From: Janibacter sp. A1S7
GTDB lineage: Bacteria; Actinomycetota; Actinomycetes; Actinomycetales; Dermatophilaceae
Direction of reading: 5' to 3'
DNA: 64,000 bases
Assembly: GCF_037198315.1 (NCBI RefSeq)
Contig: NZ_CP144913.1
Coordinates: 2,914,001-2,978,000, forward strand
The stretch's first letter is position 1, and each line of letters begins with the position of its first letter. Position numbers and translations under genes: made by a program. Shown here piece after piece: positions 8,368-16,840 of this stretch. The notes below the pieces were generated by a model. The model ran no database searches. It was given only the letters and a program-made list of their open reading frames with translations, and was not told where the DNA came from.

Positions 8368-9578
8368 AACGCTTCCAGGAAGAGGGTTCTGATGTCGTTC
8401 TGATCGGCCGCCCGAGGATTGGTCGCCAGGCACGCGTCCTGCAGGGTCGTCGCCGACAGCGACTCGATGTTGTCCTCGCACACCCCGAGCTCGCGCAGCC
8501 CCCGAGGCACGCCCACGTCGTCGGCGAGCCGCCGCACGTGGTCGGCCAGCAGCTCGGCGGCCTCCTCGCCGGGCATCGTGCCCACGGCCAGGCCCGCGGA
8601 GAGAGCCAGCCCCACAAAGCGATCGGGCGCAACGCGCGCGTTGTACCGGATGACGTGCGGCAGGAGCACCCCGTTGATCACCCCGTGCGGTGCGTCCAGG
8701 AGGCCCCCGACCTGGTGGCTCATCGCATGGGTCGCGCCGAGGATGGCGTTGGAGAAGGCCATCCCCGCCTGCAGGCTCGCCTGGGCCATCTTGCCGCGGT
8801 GCTCGAGCTGGAACGGGTCGCTCATCGTCAAGCGAAGGTGGCGGCAGACGAGGCCGACCGCGCTCAGCGCCTGACCGTCGGCGAGCGGGTTGTGCGCCAG
8901 TGACACATAGGACTCGACGGCGTGCGTCAGCGCGTCCAGCCCGGTCGCCGCATTGAGGTCGTCCGGCATCGTCGTGAGCAGACGCGGGTCCGTGATCGAG
9001 ATGTCCGGCACGAGAGCGCGACCCATGATCGTCAGCTTCACGCGGCGATCGGTGTCGGTGACGATGCAGAACTGCGACACGTCGGCCCCGGTCCCCGAGG
9101 TGCTCGGGATCATGAGCAGCGGTGGGATCGGGGACTCCATCTGGTCGATCCCCGCGTAGTCCCGGATGTCGCCGCCGTTGCCGGCGAGGACCGCGACTCC
9201 CTTCGCCGCATCCGCGCAGGATCCCCCTCCGATGGCGACGATGACGTCGCCACCCACCTCGAGATACCGCTCGTACGCGGCCGAGACCTCGTGGTCCTTG
9301 GGGTTGGGCGTCACCGACGTCCACACGGTGGGGTGCAGGCCCTCGGCACGCAGCAACGGCAGCAGCTCATCGACCCAACCCGCCTCGACGACGCCCGGAT
9401 CAGTCACGACGAAGGGGCGACGGGCACCCAATCGCGCTGCGGCATAACCCGATTCACCCATCGAACCGGGGCCGAAGAGGATCTCCGGCGCGTGGAACTT
9501 CAGAAGGAACGCGCCATCGTCCGGGGCCGCCCCGGGGACGGCGGATGTGCGGGAGCTGCCGTCGCCCTCCGTCGCCAT
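8364..9578 (-). CDS. Iron-containing alcohol dehydrogenase
   Basis: A group III metal-dependent alcohol dehydrogenase of about 404 residues, oxidising an alcohol to an aldehyde with NAD(P). Family motifs are GGGSCADAAK, PSTSGTGAD, the ligand region GLDALTHAVES (Asp and His) and the histidines of ATHAMSHQ and DAPHGVIN. It is a distant relative of the NDMA-type enzyme at 1.3 kb. ATG 9578 is preferred because AGGGA lies 8 bases upstream; ATG 9602 (eight residues longer) is possible. It is first in an operon with the kinase and regulator genes and is divergent from an aldehyde dehydrogenase, so the two may perform consecutive steps from alcohol to acid. The substrate cannot be read from the sequence. 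Confidence 0.88.
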   Translation of the reverse strand: MATEGDGSSRTSAVPGAAPDDGAFLLKFHAPEILFGPGSMGESGYAAARLGARRPFVVTDPGVVEAGWVDELLPLLRAEGLHPTVWTSVTPNPKDHEVSAAYERYLEVGGDVIVAIGGGSCADAAKGVAVLAGNGGDIRDYAGIDQMESPIPPLLMIPSTSGTGADVSQFCIVTDTDRRVKLTIMGRALVPDISITDPRLLTTMPDDLNAATGLDALTHAVESYVSLAHNPLADGQALSAVGLVCRHLRLTMSDPFQLEHRGKMAQASLQAGMAFSNAILGATHAMSHQVGGLLDAPHGVINGVLLPHVIRYNARVAPDRFVGLALSAGLAVGTMPGEEAAELLADHVRRLADDVGVPRGLRELGVCEDNIESLSATTLQDACLATNPRAADQNDIRTLFLEAL

Positions 9579-9651
9579 CGACGTGATCCCTGCCGGTCTC
9601 ATCTCGCCACCGTAACCGGCTGCGTACGCCGCCGGAAGGCGAACGGGAGAG

Positions 9652-9671
9652 ACCTACCCGATCGGGTAGGT
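9652..9671. promoter_or_regulatory. Perfect 20-bp palindrome between divergent dehydrogenase operons
   Basis: The sequence ACCTACCCGATCGGGTAGGT is its own reverse complement. A shorter inverted repeat, GGTCG-TCAGG-CGACC, follows at 9672-9686. Both lie in the divergent intergenic region between the alcohol dehydrogenase operon and the aldehyde dehydrogenase gene, where a shared operator is expected. The likely binder is the NarL-type regulator encoded in the left-hand operon (inference). Confidence 0.6.
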
Positions 9672-9777
9672 AGGTCGTCAGGCGACCAACCTTCGGCCAA
9701 CCCCCTTCGTCCTAACGTCACCCCAGGACGACGGCGCGACGGAGCGTCGTCGGTTGACTCTCAGGAGGCAGACAGAC

Positions 9778-11301
9778 ATGGCCGTCTACAGCCAGCCCGG
9801 TAGCTCCGACTCGACCATCGAGGTCAAGGAACGGTACGAGAACTTCATCGGGGGGGAGTGGGTCCCGCCGGTCAAGGGTGAGTACTTCGACAACATCACC
9901 CCGGTGACCGGTCAGGCCTTCACCCGGATCGCCCGCGGCACCGCCGAGGACATCGACAAGGCCCTCGACGCGGCCCACGCCGCCAAGGACGCGTGGGGAC
10001 GCACCTCGATCACCGAGCGGTCCAATATCCTGCTCAAGATCGCCGACGCCATCGAGGCCAACCTCGAGGACATCGCGGTCATCGAGACCTGGGAGAACGG
10101 CAAGGCGGTCCGTGAGTGCCTCGCCGCCGACATCCCGCTCGCGGTCGATCACTTCCGCTACTTCGCCGGCGCGATCCGCGCGCAGGAGAGCGGCAACACC
10201 GAGATCGACAACGACACGATCGCCTACCACTTCCACGAGCCGCTCGGCGTCGTCGGCCAGATCATCCCGTGGAACTTCCCCATCCTCATGGCCGTGTGGA
10301 AGCTGGCTCCGGCGCTCGCCGCGGGCAACTGCATCGTCCTCAAGCCGGCCGAGCAGACCCCTTGGTCGATCCTCAAGGTCGCCGAGCTCATCGGTGACCT
10401 GCTGCCGGCGGGTGTGCTCAACATCGTCAACGGCTTCGGCGTGGAGGCCGGCAAGCCATTGGCCTCGAGCCCGCGCATCGCCAAGATCGCCTTCACGGGC
10501 GAGACGACCACCGGCCGGCTGATCATGCAGTACGCCAGCCAGAACATCATCCCCGTGACCCTCGAGCTCGGCGGCAAGTCGCCCAATGTCTTCTTCGACG
10601 ACGTGGCCGCGGAGAACGACGCCTTCTACGACAAGGCGCTCGAGGGCTTCACCATGTTCGCCCTCAACCAGGGCGAGATCTGCACGTGCCCGTCGCGGGC
10701 GCTGGTGCAGAAGGGCATGTACGACCAATTCGTCCCCGATGCCATCAAGCGGGTCGAGGCGATCGTGCAGGGCAACCCCCTCGACACCGACACGACCATG
10801 GGCGCCCAGGCGAGCAACGACCAGTTCGAGAAGATCAAGAGCTACCTCGACATCGGCCGCGAGGAGGGCGCCAAGGTGCTCACCGGCGGCGAGGTCATCG
10901 ACCTCGGGGGCGACCTCTCGGGCGGGTACTACATCGCCCCGACGGTCTTCGAGGGCACCAACTCGATGCGCATCTTCCAGGAAGAGATCTTCGGCCCGGT
11001 CGTCTCGCTGACCTCCTTCACCGACGAGGACGAGGCCCTCTCGACCGCCAACGACACCCTCTACGGCCTCGGCGCCGGCGTCTGGTCGCGCAGCGCCCAC
11101 ACCACCTACCGGATGGGTCGTGGCATCCAGGCCGGTCGCGTGTGGACCAACTGCTACCACCAGTACCCGGCAGGCGCCGCCTTCGGCGGTTACAAGCAGT
11201 CCGGCATCGGCCGGGAGAACCACAAGATGATGCTCGAGCACTACCAGCAGACGAAGAACCTGCTGGTCAGCTACGACCAGAACAAGCTCGGCTTCTTCTG
11301 A
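9778..11301 (+). CDS. Aldehyde dehydrogenase (NAD-dependent, ExaC/AldA-like)
   Basis: A 507-residue aldehyde dehydrogenase converting an aldehyde such as acetaldehyde to the acid with NAD. Visible are IIPWNFP (162-168), general base Glu263 in LELGGKSPN, and nucleophile Cys302 in [11 protein letters not shown] 9778 follows AGGAGG (9763-9768) at 9 bases; the earlier TTG at 9754 has no such support. A DUF779 gene follows in the same direction, a pairing often seen with this class of aldehyde dehydrogenase. The gene is divergent from the alcohol dehydrogenase operon across a 20-bp palindrome. It may remove aldehydes made by the two nearby alcohol dehydrogenases. The high similarity to acetaldehyde-type enzymes is a judgment from motifs only. 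Confidence 0.92.
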   Translation: MAVYSQPGSSDSTIEVKERYENFIGGEWVPPVKGEYFDNITPVTGQAFTRIARGTAEDIDKALDAAHAAKDAWGRTSITERSNILLKIADAIEANLEDIAVIETWENGKAVRECLAADIPLAVDHFRYFAGAIRAQESGNTEIDNDTIAYHFHEPLGVVGQIIPWNFPILMAVWKLAPALAAGNCIVLKPAEQTPWSILKVAELIGDLLPAGVLNIVNGFGVEAGKPLASSPRIAKIAFTGETTTGRLIMQYASQNIIPVTLELGGKSPNVFFDDVAAENDAFYDKALEGFTMFALNQGEICTCPSRALVQKGMYDQFVPDAIKRVEAIVQGNPLDTDTTMGAQASNDQFEKIKSYLDIGREEGAKVLTGGEVIDLGGDLSGGYYIAPTVFEGTNSMRIFQEEIFGPVVSLTSFTDEDEALSTANDTLYGLGAGVWSRSAHTTYRMGRGIQAGRVWTNCYHQYPAGAAFGGYKQSGIGRENHKMMLEHYQQTKNLLVSYDQNKLGFF

Positions 11302-11344
11302 TCAACCCGGGCACCTGACCACCACCACGAAGGGAGTCCCCGCC

Positions 11345-11719
11345 ATGGGTACACGCGTCGACCTCACCGACGAAGCCGCCACGCTGCTCGCCACGCTGGA
11401 GCGGCGGCACGGACCGCTGATGTTCCATCAGAGCGGCGGCTGCTGCGACGGGTCGTCCCCGATGTGCTACCCGGCGGGGGACTTCATCACCAGCGAGGCC
11501 GACATCCACCTCGGCACACTCACCGGTGAAGGGTTCACGCCCGTCGACTTCTGGATGAGCGTCGCGCAGTACGAGTACTGGAAGCACACCCACCTGACCG
11601 TCGACGTGGTTCCCGGCCGTGGCTCGGGATTCTCCGTCGAGGCTCCCGAAGGGGTGCGCTTCCTCATCCGTTCCCGCCTGATGACCGAGGACGAGCTGGC
11701 CGAGTTCGACCTCCTGTGA
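11345..11719 (+). CDS. DUF779 domain protein
   Basis: A 124-residue protein of the DUF779 family, whose role is not established. It lies 43 bp downstream of the aldehyde dehydrogenase, with AAGGGAG about nine bases before ATG 11345. The cysteine-containing segment SGGCCDGSSPMCYPAGDF (about 25-42) is the most conserved-looking part and could bind metal or form disulfides. The C-terminal half (SGFSVEAPEGVRF) resembles the fold of a small beta-rich domain. The consistent neighbourhood suggests a helper for the aldehyde dehydrogenase, for example in protecting its catalytic cysteine or handling a metal, but this is inference. A strong hairpin follows at 11722-11762. Confidence 0.85.
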   Translation: MGTRVDLTDEAATLLATLERRHGPLMFHQSGGCCDGSSPMCYPAGDFITSEADIHLGTLTGEGFTPVDFWMSVAQYEYWKHTHLTVDVVPGRGSGFSVEAPEGVRFLIRSRLMTEDELAEFDLL

Positions 11720-11721
11720 CC

Positions 11722-11762
11722 CGGCCCCCTTCGCAGCGACGGCTGACCTGCGAAGGGGGCCG
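11722..11762 (+). terminator. Strong hairpin terminator after DUF779 gene
   Basis: A perfect 15-bp stem, CGGCCCCCTTCGCAG (11722-11736) with its complement at 11748-11762, and an 11-base loop. It starts 2 bases after the DUF779 stop codon. No T tract follows. Both arms contain the recurrent GCGAAGGGGG word, as in the hairpin at 2573-2614. Confidence 0.78.
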
Positions 11763-11863
11763 ACCAGGCTGCGCCGATCAGCTGCGCTCCCGCTCTGCCG
11801 CGCGCGGTTGTGTGACGACCCGGAGGCGAGCCTCTCCGCCGGCCACGGTGCCCGAGGACTACC

Positions 11864-13126
11864 GTGGCCCCCGTGACGTCTGCATCCCCACTGACCGCCG
11901 CCGCCGTCGACGAGGCGGCGGCGCTCTTGGCCGAGTTCCTCCCGCCGACGCCGCTGCAGCGCAGCGAGCGACTCTCCGCCGTCACGGGCGCCGAGGTCTG
12001 GCTCAAGCGCGAGGACCTGCAGCCGGTGCGGTCGTACAAGGTGCGCGGGGCCTTCACGCTCATCGCCTCCCTGCCCGAGGAGCAGCGGGCGAAGGGGGTC
12101 GTCGCCGCGAGCGCCGGGAACCACGCCCAGGGCGTGGCCTTCGCCGGGCAGCGGCTCGGGGTTCGCTCGCGGATCTACCTGCCGCGCAACACTCCTCGCC
12201 AGAAACGTGATCGCGTCGCCGCCCTCGGTGGGGACATGGTCGAGGTCATCGTCACCGGGGAGGTCTACGACGACGCAGCGGCCGCGGCTGCCGCCGACGC
12301 GGAGCGCACCGGCGCCGTCGTCGTCCCCGCCTTCAACGCGGTGGAGACCATGGCCGGGCAGGGTGCCGTCGCCGTGGAGATCCTCGAGCAGCTCGGCCGC
12401 GCACCCGACGTCGTCACCGTGCCCGTCGGCGGTGGGGGCCTCCTCGGCGGCATGTCGACGTGGTTGGCCGCCCACGCCTCCGACACCCGGCTCGTCGGCG
12501 TGGAGCCGGAGGGCGCGGCCTCGATGGCGGCGGCCCTGGCCGCGGGGGCGCCGGTGACGCTCGAGGAGGTCTCCCCCTTCGTCGACGGGGCCGCGGTCCG
12601 CCGGGTCGGGGACCTCACCCATGCGGCCGTCGACGCGACCGGCGCCGAGCTGACGACGGTCTCCGAGGGGGCGATCTGCGTCGAGATGCTGGAGATGTAC
12701 CAGACCGACGGGATCATCGCCGAGCCCGCGGGAGCGATGGCCACGACCATCCTGGGCGACCTCGACATCGTCCCGGGGTCGACCGTCGTCGCCGTCGTCT
12801 CCGGGGGCAACAACGACGTCTCCCGCTACGCCGAGATCGTCGAGCGGGCCCTGGTCCACGAGGGGCGCAAGCACTACTTCCTCGTCGACTTCCCCCAGGA
12901 GCCGGGGGCGCTGCGCCGCTTCCTCGACGAGGTCCTCGGGCCGGAGGACGACATCACCTTCTTCGACTACATCAAGCGCAACAACCGCGACACCGGCACG
13001 GCGGTCGTCGGCCTCGAGCTCGGCGACCCCGACGACCTGCTGCCGCTGCTCGCGCGGATGGACACCTCCCCGCTGAGCATCGAGACGATCGCGCCGGACA
13101 GCCCGCTCTTCCGCATCATCGGCTGA
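11864..13126 (+). CDS. ilvA: Threonine ammonia-lyase (threonine deaminase)
   Basis: A 420-residue PLP enzyme converting threonine to 2-oxobutanoate, the first committed step to isoleucine. The PLP lysine is Lys59 in RSYKVRGAF. Other signatures are ASAGNHAQG (asparagine loop), PVGGGGLLGG (phosphate-binding glycine loop) and EPAGAM. The last 90 residues (YFLVDFPQEPGAL onwards) form a single ACT-like regulatory domain, so this is the shorter form rather than the two-domain form of enteric bacteria. Starts at GTG 11864, or three codons later at GTG 11873. No good ribosome site is visible, so translation may be leaderless. It is not part of an ilv cluster here. Confidence 0.93.
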   Translation: MAPVTSASPLTAAAVDEAAALLAEFLPPTPLQRSERLSAVTGAEVWLKREDLQPVRSYKVRGAFTLIASLPEEQRAKGVVAASAGNHAQGVAFAGQRLGVRSRIYLPRNTPRQKRDRVAALGGDMVEVIVTGEVYDDAAAAAAADAERTGAVVVPAFNAVETMAGQGAVAVEILEQLGRAPDVVTVPVGGGGLLGGMSTWLAAHASDTRLVGVEPEGAASMAAALAAGAPVTLEEVSPFVDGAAVRRVGDLTHAAVDATGAELTTVSEGAICVEMLEMYQTDGIIAEPAGAMATTILGDLDIVPGSTVVAVVSGGNNDVSRYAEIVERALVHEGRKHYFLVDFPQEPGALRRFLDEVLGPEDDITFFDYIKRNNRDTGTAVVGLELGDPDDLLPLLARMDTSPLSIETIAPDSPLFRIIG

Positions 13127-13170
13127 CCCGGGGTCTGTCCTCCCGGCCGCAACAGGGTCATACTCAAAGG

Positions 13171-13977
13171 GTGTCCACCGACAGCGTCTTCGCTGGAACG
13201 ATCCCCGAGCTCTACGACACCGTCGTGGTGCCGCTGATGTTCCTCGACTACGCCGAGGACGTCGCCGCCGAGGTCGCCTCGGCCGCGCCCCACGACGTGC
13301 TGGAGACCGCCGCCGGGACCGGGGTCGTGACGCGTGCGCTCCACCGACTCCTGCCCTCGGCCCGGATCACGGCGACCGACCTCAGTCCGGCGATGCTCGA
13401 GCGAGCCGCCGCCGTCCTCCCGCCGTCCGACCGCGTGCGGTGGACGTCCGCCGACGCGCAGGACCTGCCGTTCGACGATGCGGCCTTCGACGCGGTCGTG
13501 TGCCAGTTCGGGGTCATGTTCTTCCCGGACCGCCCGGGCGCGTACGGACAGGTGCGGCGGGTCCTGCGTCCCGGCGGGCGCCACGTCATGGCCGCGTGGG
13601 GGCGGATCGAGGACCACGAGGCCAGCCTTGCCGTGGACGACGCGCTCAGGGTGATCTTCCCCGACGACCCACCGCAGTTCCTGCGACGCAGCCCCTTCGG
13701 GTACACCGACCCGGCCGTCATCCGGGGGGAGCTCGAGGACGCCGGCTTCAGCGACGTCCGCATCAGATCGGTCACGCACCACAGCCGGCCCACGTCCGCC
13801 CGCGACATCGCGATCGCGCACTGCCAGGGGACCCCGCTGGCGCACATCCTCGCCGAGCGCCACGCCGACGCCGCACGCACCACCGCGGAGGTGACCCGGC
13901 TGCTCGAGGAGCGGTGGGGCACGCAGCCCCACTCCGGCCGCCTCTCGGCCCACGTGGTCACCGCCGTCGCGGCCTGA
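13171..13977 (+). CDS. Class I SAM-dependent methyltransferase
   Basis: A 268-residue methyltransferase of the UbiE/Methyltransf_11 type. Motif I is VLETAAGTGVVT (about residues 35-46), then TDLSPAML, the acidic motif SADAQDLPFDDAAFD, and VLRPGGRHVMAAWG. The open frame runs upstream through ilvA but that part has no methyltransferase content. GTG 13171 follows CAAAGG and gives a normal N terminus (STDSVFAGTIPELYD). The acceptor substrate is not apparent. It lies 44 bp after ilvA and just before the copper regulator csoR, with no evident functional link to either. Confidence 0.8.
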   Translation: MSTDSVFAGTIPELYDTVVVPLMFLDYAEDVAAEVASAAPHDVLETAAGTGVVTRALHRLLPSARITATDLSPAMLERAAAVLPPSDRVRWTSADAQDLPFDDAAFDAVVCQFGVMFFPDRPGAYGQVRRVLRPGGRHVMAAWGRIEDHEASLAVDDALRVIFPDDPPQFLRRSPFGYTDPAVIRGELEDAGFSDVRIRSVTHHSRPTSARDIAIAHCQGTPLAHILAERHADAARTTAEVTRLLEERWGTQPHSGRLSAHVVTAVAA

Positions 13978-13981
13978 CTCT

Positions 13982-14000
13982 CATACCCTGAGGGGGTATG
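13982..14000. promoter_or_regulatory. CsoR-type operator upstream of csoR
   Basis: CATACCC (13982-13988) and GGGTATG (13994-14000) form a 7-bp inverted repeat with a 5-base G-rich spacer. This is the shape of CsoR-family operators (TACCC...GGGTA). A possible -10 element TATGAT (13997-14002) overlaps the right half, so binding would block the promoter. It lies 35 bp before the csoR start, indicating autoregulation released by copper(I). Confidence 0.8.
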
Positions 14001-14034
14001 ATGGGCCACAACGACGACACCCCTGGAGGATCCC

Positions 14035-14316
14035 ATGGCCGGATACAGCGGCAGCAAGGAGCAGTATCTCAAGCGGCTCGGCCGCGTCGAGGGCCAGATC
14101 CGCGGCATCGCCCGCATGGTCGAGGACGACACGTACTGCATCGACATCCTGACCCAGGTCTCCGCGGCGACCAAGGCGCTGCAGGCCGTCAGCCTCGGCC
14201 TGCTCGAGGACCATGTCGGCCACTGCATCGTCGACGCCGCCCGCGAGAGCGACGAGGCCGCGGCGGAGAAGGTCACCGAGGCCAGCGAGGCGATCGCCCG
14301 ACTGGTGCGGTCCTGA
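14035..14316 (+). CDS. csoR: Copper-sensing transcriptional repressor CsoR
   Basis: A 93-residue DUF156/CsoR-family repressor, an all-helical DNA-binding protein that leaves its operator when it binds Cu(I). The copper ligands expected in CsoR are present: Cys35, His60 and Cys64 (DDTYCID and LEDHVGHC). GGAGGA at 14025-14030 precedes ATG 14035. The operator-like inverted repeat lies just upstream and the copper exporter gene follows, so identification as a copper sensor (rather than RcnR or FrmR) is well supported. The stop codon lies inside the first copy of a 37-bp tandem repeat. Confidence 0.92.
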   Translation: MAGYSGSKEQYLKRLGRVEGQIRGIARMVEDDTYCIDILTQVSAATKALQAVSLGLLEDHVGHCIVDAARESDEAAAEKVTEASEAIARLVRS

Positions 14317-14392
14317 CCGCCCGGACGTCGCAGGAGCCTAAGCAGTTGCGACAAGTGACCGCCCGGACTTCGCAGGAGCCTAAGCAGTTGCG
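14314..14392 (+). repeat. Two direct 37-bp repeats between csoR and copA
   Basis: Positions 14314-14350 and 14356-14392 are direct repeats, identical at 36 of 37 positions (G to T at one site), separated by ACAAG. The first copy begins with the csoR stop codon TGA. Each contains CAGGAGCCTAAGCAGTTGCG. Related words occur at 19043-19085 and 29905-29991. The purpose is unknown; a transcript-stability, attenuation or protein-binding role is possible. Confidence 0.85.
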
Positions 14393-14459
14393 GAGCAGGA
14401 TGGGGCGACCCACCCCTTCGCCTCCCCGAACCACCCCGCCCGATCAGGAGAATGAAGCC

Positions 14460-14510
14460 ATGGACACCACCCCCTTCTCCCCCTGTGCCGGGACCACGGT
14501 GACGACCTGA
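14460..14510 (+). CDS. 16-codon leader ORF coupled to copA
   Basis: ATG 14460 follows AGGAG (14446-14450) at 9 bases and encodes MDTTPFSPCAGTTVTT, ending in TGA at 14508-14510. The stop overlaps the copA start as TGATG. CopA itself has no independent Shine-Dalgarno sequence nearby, so copA translation is probably coupled to this leader. The peptide has one cysteine and no recognisable domain. It could be a pure coupling or sensing leader or the remnant of a longer gene such as a copper chaperone. It is supported only by signals at its two ends. Confidence 0.5.
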   Translation: MDTTPFSPCAGTTVTT

Positions 14511-16714
14511 TGTCGACCGTGACCGACCCCCGCTCCGAGTCGACGACGGACGAGCACACCGTCGACCTGGCCATCACGGGGATGACCTGCGCCTCCTGCT
14601 CGGCCCGGGTCGAGCGCAACCTCGGCAAGATCGACGGGGTCGACGCCGTCGTCAACCTCGCGACGGAGAAGGCCCGGGTCAGTCACCCGGAGTCGGTGAG
14701 CATCGACGAGCTGATCGCGACGGTGGAGAAGTCCGGGTACGGCGCCACCGTCATCGAGCCGGAGGCCCGCCTCGCTCCCCCGAAGCACACCCCGGTCGCC
14801 CGCGCCGACCTCGCCCGCCGCGCGATCGTGGCCGGTGCGCTCGCCGCGGTCGTCGTGCTGCTCGCGATGGGCCCGTGGAGCTTCCCCGCGAACCCGTGGC
14901 TGCAGCTGCTCGTGACCACCCCCGTCGTGGTGTGGGCGGCGTGGCCCTTCCACCGCGCGGCCTTCGTCAACGCGCGCCACCTCGCGTCGACGATGGACAC
15001 CCTCGTCTCGCTCGGTGTCAGCGCCGCGTACCTGTGGTCGCTCGTCACGCTGCTCACCGGCGCGGGGCAGGACGGGCACTACTACTTCGAGACCGCTGCG
15101 GTCATCACCGCCTTCCTCCTCATCGGTCGGTGGCTCGAGGCCCGGAGCAAGGACGAGGGCCGCTCCGCGCTCACCGAGCTCATGGACCTCGGGGCGAAGG
15201 GGGTGGCCGTCCAGCGGATCGACTCGCGCACCCGGGCGACCACCGAGGTCATCCTCCCGCTGGACGAGCTGCAGGTCGGCGACCACTTCATCGTGCGGCC
15301 GGGAGAGAAGGTCGCGACCGACGGTCGCATCATCGACGGCACGAGCTCCATCGACACCTCGCTCGTCACCGGTGAGTCCGTGCCCGTCGACGTGCGCTCC
15401 GGCGACACGGTCGACGCCGGCACCGTCAACACCTCCGGGCGGCTGATCGTCGAGGCGACCGCGGTGGGCTCTGACACGACCTTCGCCGCGATCGTGCGAC
15501 TGGTCGAGCAGGCGCAGACCGGCAAGGCCGACGTCCAGCGCCTCGCCGACCGGGTCTCCGCGGTCTTCGTCCCCGCCGTCCTGGTGGTCGCGTTGCTGAC
15601 CTTCGTCGGCTGGTGGATCGGCTCCGGGTCGGCGACGACCGCGATCGGCGTCGCCGTGACCGTGCTGATCATCGCCTGCCCGTGCGCGCTGGGCCTGGCC
15701 ACGCCGATGGCGCTGCTCGTCGGCACCAGTCGCGGCGCGCAGAAGGGCATCCTCATCAAGGGCCCGCAGGTCCTCGAGGACACCCGCCGTATCGACACCC
15801 TCGTCCTGGACAAGACCGGGACGATCACCACGGGCGTCGCCCAGGTGACCGACCTCGCCGCTGCTCCCGGGCTGCACCCCGCCGCCGTCCTCAGCGCGGC
15901 CGCGGCCGTCGAGTCCGGCAGCGAGCACCCGATCGCGCGGGCCATCGTGCGCCGCGCGCAGGACCAGGGCATCAAGATCCCGCGCATCACGGACTTCGAG
16001 AGCCTGCCCGGCTCCGGCGCGGTCGCCACGATCAAGGGCACCCGCGTCACCGTCGGCAAGTCCGACCTCTTCGACGAGGTGCCGCCGGAGCTGGCGACGC
16101 TCGAGCGGCGCGGCACGACCGTCTTCGTCGGGTGGGAGCGCAAGGCGCGCGGCGCGCTCACCGTCGCCGACGAGGTCCGTGACACCTCGGGCGACGCGAT
16201 CCGCGCGCTGCGGGCCGAGGGTCTGCAGGTGTGGCTGCTCAGCGGCGACGCCGAGCACAACGCGACCGCGATCGCCGCGACCGTCGGCATCGACGCCGAG
16301 CACGTCATCGCCGGGGTGCGCCCCCACGACAAGCACGACGTCATCGAGCGCCTCCAGGGCGAGGGTCGGGTCGTCGCGATGGTCGGCGACGGCGTCAACG
16401 ACGCGGCCGCGATCGTGCGTGCCGATCTCGGGATGGCGATGGGCACCGGCACCGACGTCGCGATGGAGTCCGCCGACATCGTGCTCGTGCACGCCGACCT
16501 CGAGTCGGTCCCCCGCGCGATCTCGCTCTCCCGGGAGACGCTGAAGGTGATCAAGCAGAACCTCGGCTGGGCGTTCGGCTACAACATCGCCGCAATCCCG
16601 CTCGCGGTGGCCGGCCTGCTCAACCCGATGATCGCCGGCGCGGCGATGGCGATGAGCTCGGTCCTCGTCGTGCTCAACTCCCTGCGGCTGCGCAGGGTGC
16701 TGCCGGACGACTGA
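14510..16714 (+). CDS. copA: Copper-exporting P1B-type ATPase CopA
   Basis: A 734-residue Cu(I)-pumping ATPase of the cytoplasmic membrane. One N-terminal heavy-metal domain carries GMTCASC (24-30). The intramembrane metal site is CPC (390-392). TGES (actuator), DKTGT with phosphorylated Asp434, SEHPIA (ATP-binding His-Pro) and GDGVND complete the catalytic set. Six to eight membrane segments are apparent. It belongs to the csoR unit and should be induced when copper removes CsoR. The start overlaps the stop of a 16-codon leader ORF (TGATG). A bidirectional hairpin at 16741-16775 follows. Confidence 0.95.
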   Translation: MSTVTDPRSESTTDEHTVDLAITGMTCASCSARVERNLGKIDGVDAVVNLATEKARVSHPESVSIDELIATVEKSGYGATVIEPEARLAPPKHTPVARADLARRAIVAGALAAVVVLLAMGPWSFPANPWLQLLVTTPVVVWAAWPFHRAAFVNARHLASTMDTLVSLGVSAAYLWSLVTLLTGAGQDGHYYFETAAVITAFLLIGRWLEARSKDEGRSALTELMDLGAKGVAVQRIDSRTRATTEVILPLDELQVGDHFIVRPGEKVATDGRIIDGTSSIDTSLVTGESVPVDVRSGDTVDAGTVNTSGRLIVEATAVGSDTTFAAIVRLVEQAQTGKADVQRLADRVSAVFVPAVLVVALLTFVGWWIGSGSATTAIGVAVTVLIIACPCALGLATPMALLVGTSRGAQKGILIKGPQVLEDTRRIDTLVLDKTGTITTGVAQVTDLAAAPGLHPAAVLSAAAAVESGSEHPIARAIVRRAQDQGIKIPRITDFESLPGSGAVATIKGTRVTVGKSDLFDEVPPELATLERRGTTVFVGWERKARGALTVADEVRDTSGDAIRALRAEGLQVWLLSGDAEHNATAIAATVGIDAEHVIAGVRPHDKHDVIERLQGEGRVVAMVGDGVNDAAAIVRADLGMAMGTGTDVAMESADIVLVHADLESVPRAISLSRETLKVIKQNLGWAFGYNIAAIPLAVAGLLNPMIAGAAMAMSSVLVVLNSLRLRRVLPDD

Positions 16715-16740
16715 GGGATCCCCCTTCGCCACGGAGCGGA

Positions 16741-16775
16741 TCGGCCGGGCACCACCCCTGCGGGTGCCCGGCCGA
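16741..16775. terminator. Bidirectional hairpin between convergent copA and ABC permease genes
   Basis: A 13-bp perfect stem: TCGGCCGGGCACC (16741-16753) pairs with 16763-16775, with a 9-base loop. It lies between the copA stop (16714) and the stop of the convergent ABC permease gene (16841) and could end transcripts from both sides. A copy of the GCGAAGGGGG word (reverse) lies at 16720-16729. Confidence 0.75.
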
Positions 16776-16840
16776 CCACGTCCTCCTCTCGCCCGCGACG
16801 CACGCGGATCCCTGTTACCCCGCGGCGGGCGCTCGATCCC

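Noticed and set aside
9603..10000. Extension of the histidine kinase or alcohol dehydrogenase genes to more upstream starts
   Set aside because: The extra codons either lie antisense or overlap a neighbouring coding gene. The GTGA overlap and ribosome-site evidence favour the shorter starts.
9718..11241. A 507-codon minus-strand open frame across the aldehyde dehydrogenase gene
   Set aside because: Translation is a low-complexity Val/Gly/Asp/Arg sequence typical of the complement of a high-GC gene. The plus-strand enzyme has all catalytic residues.
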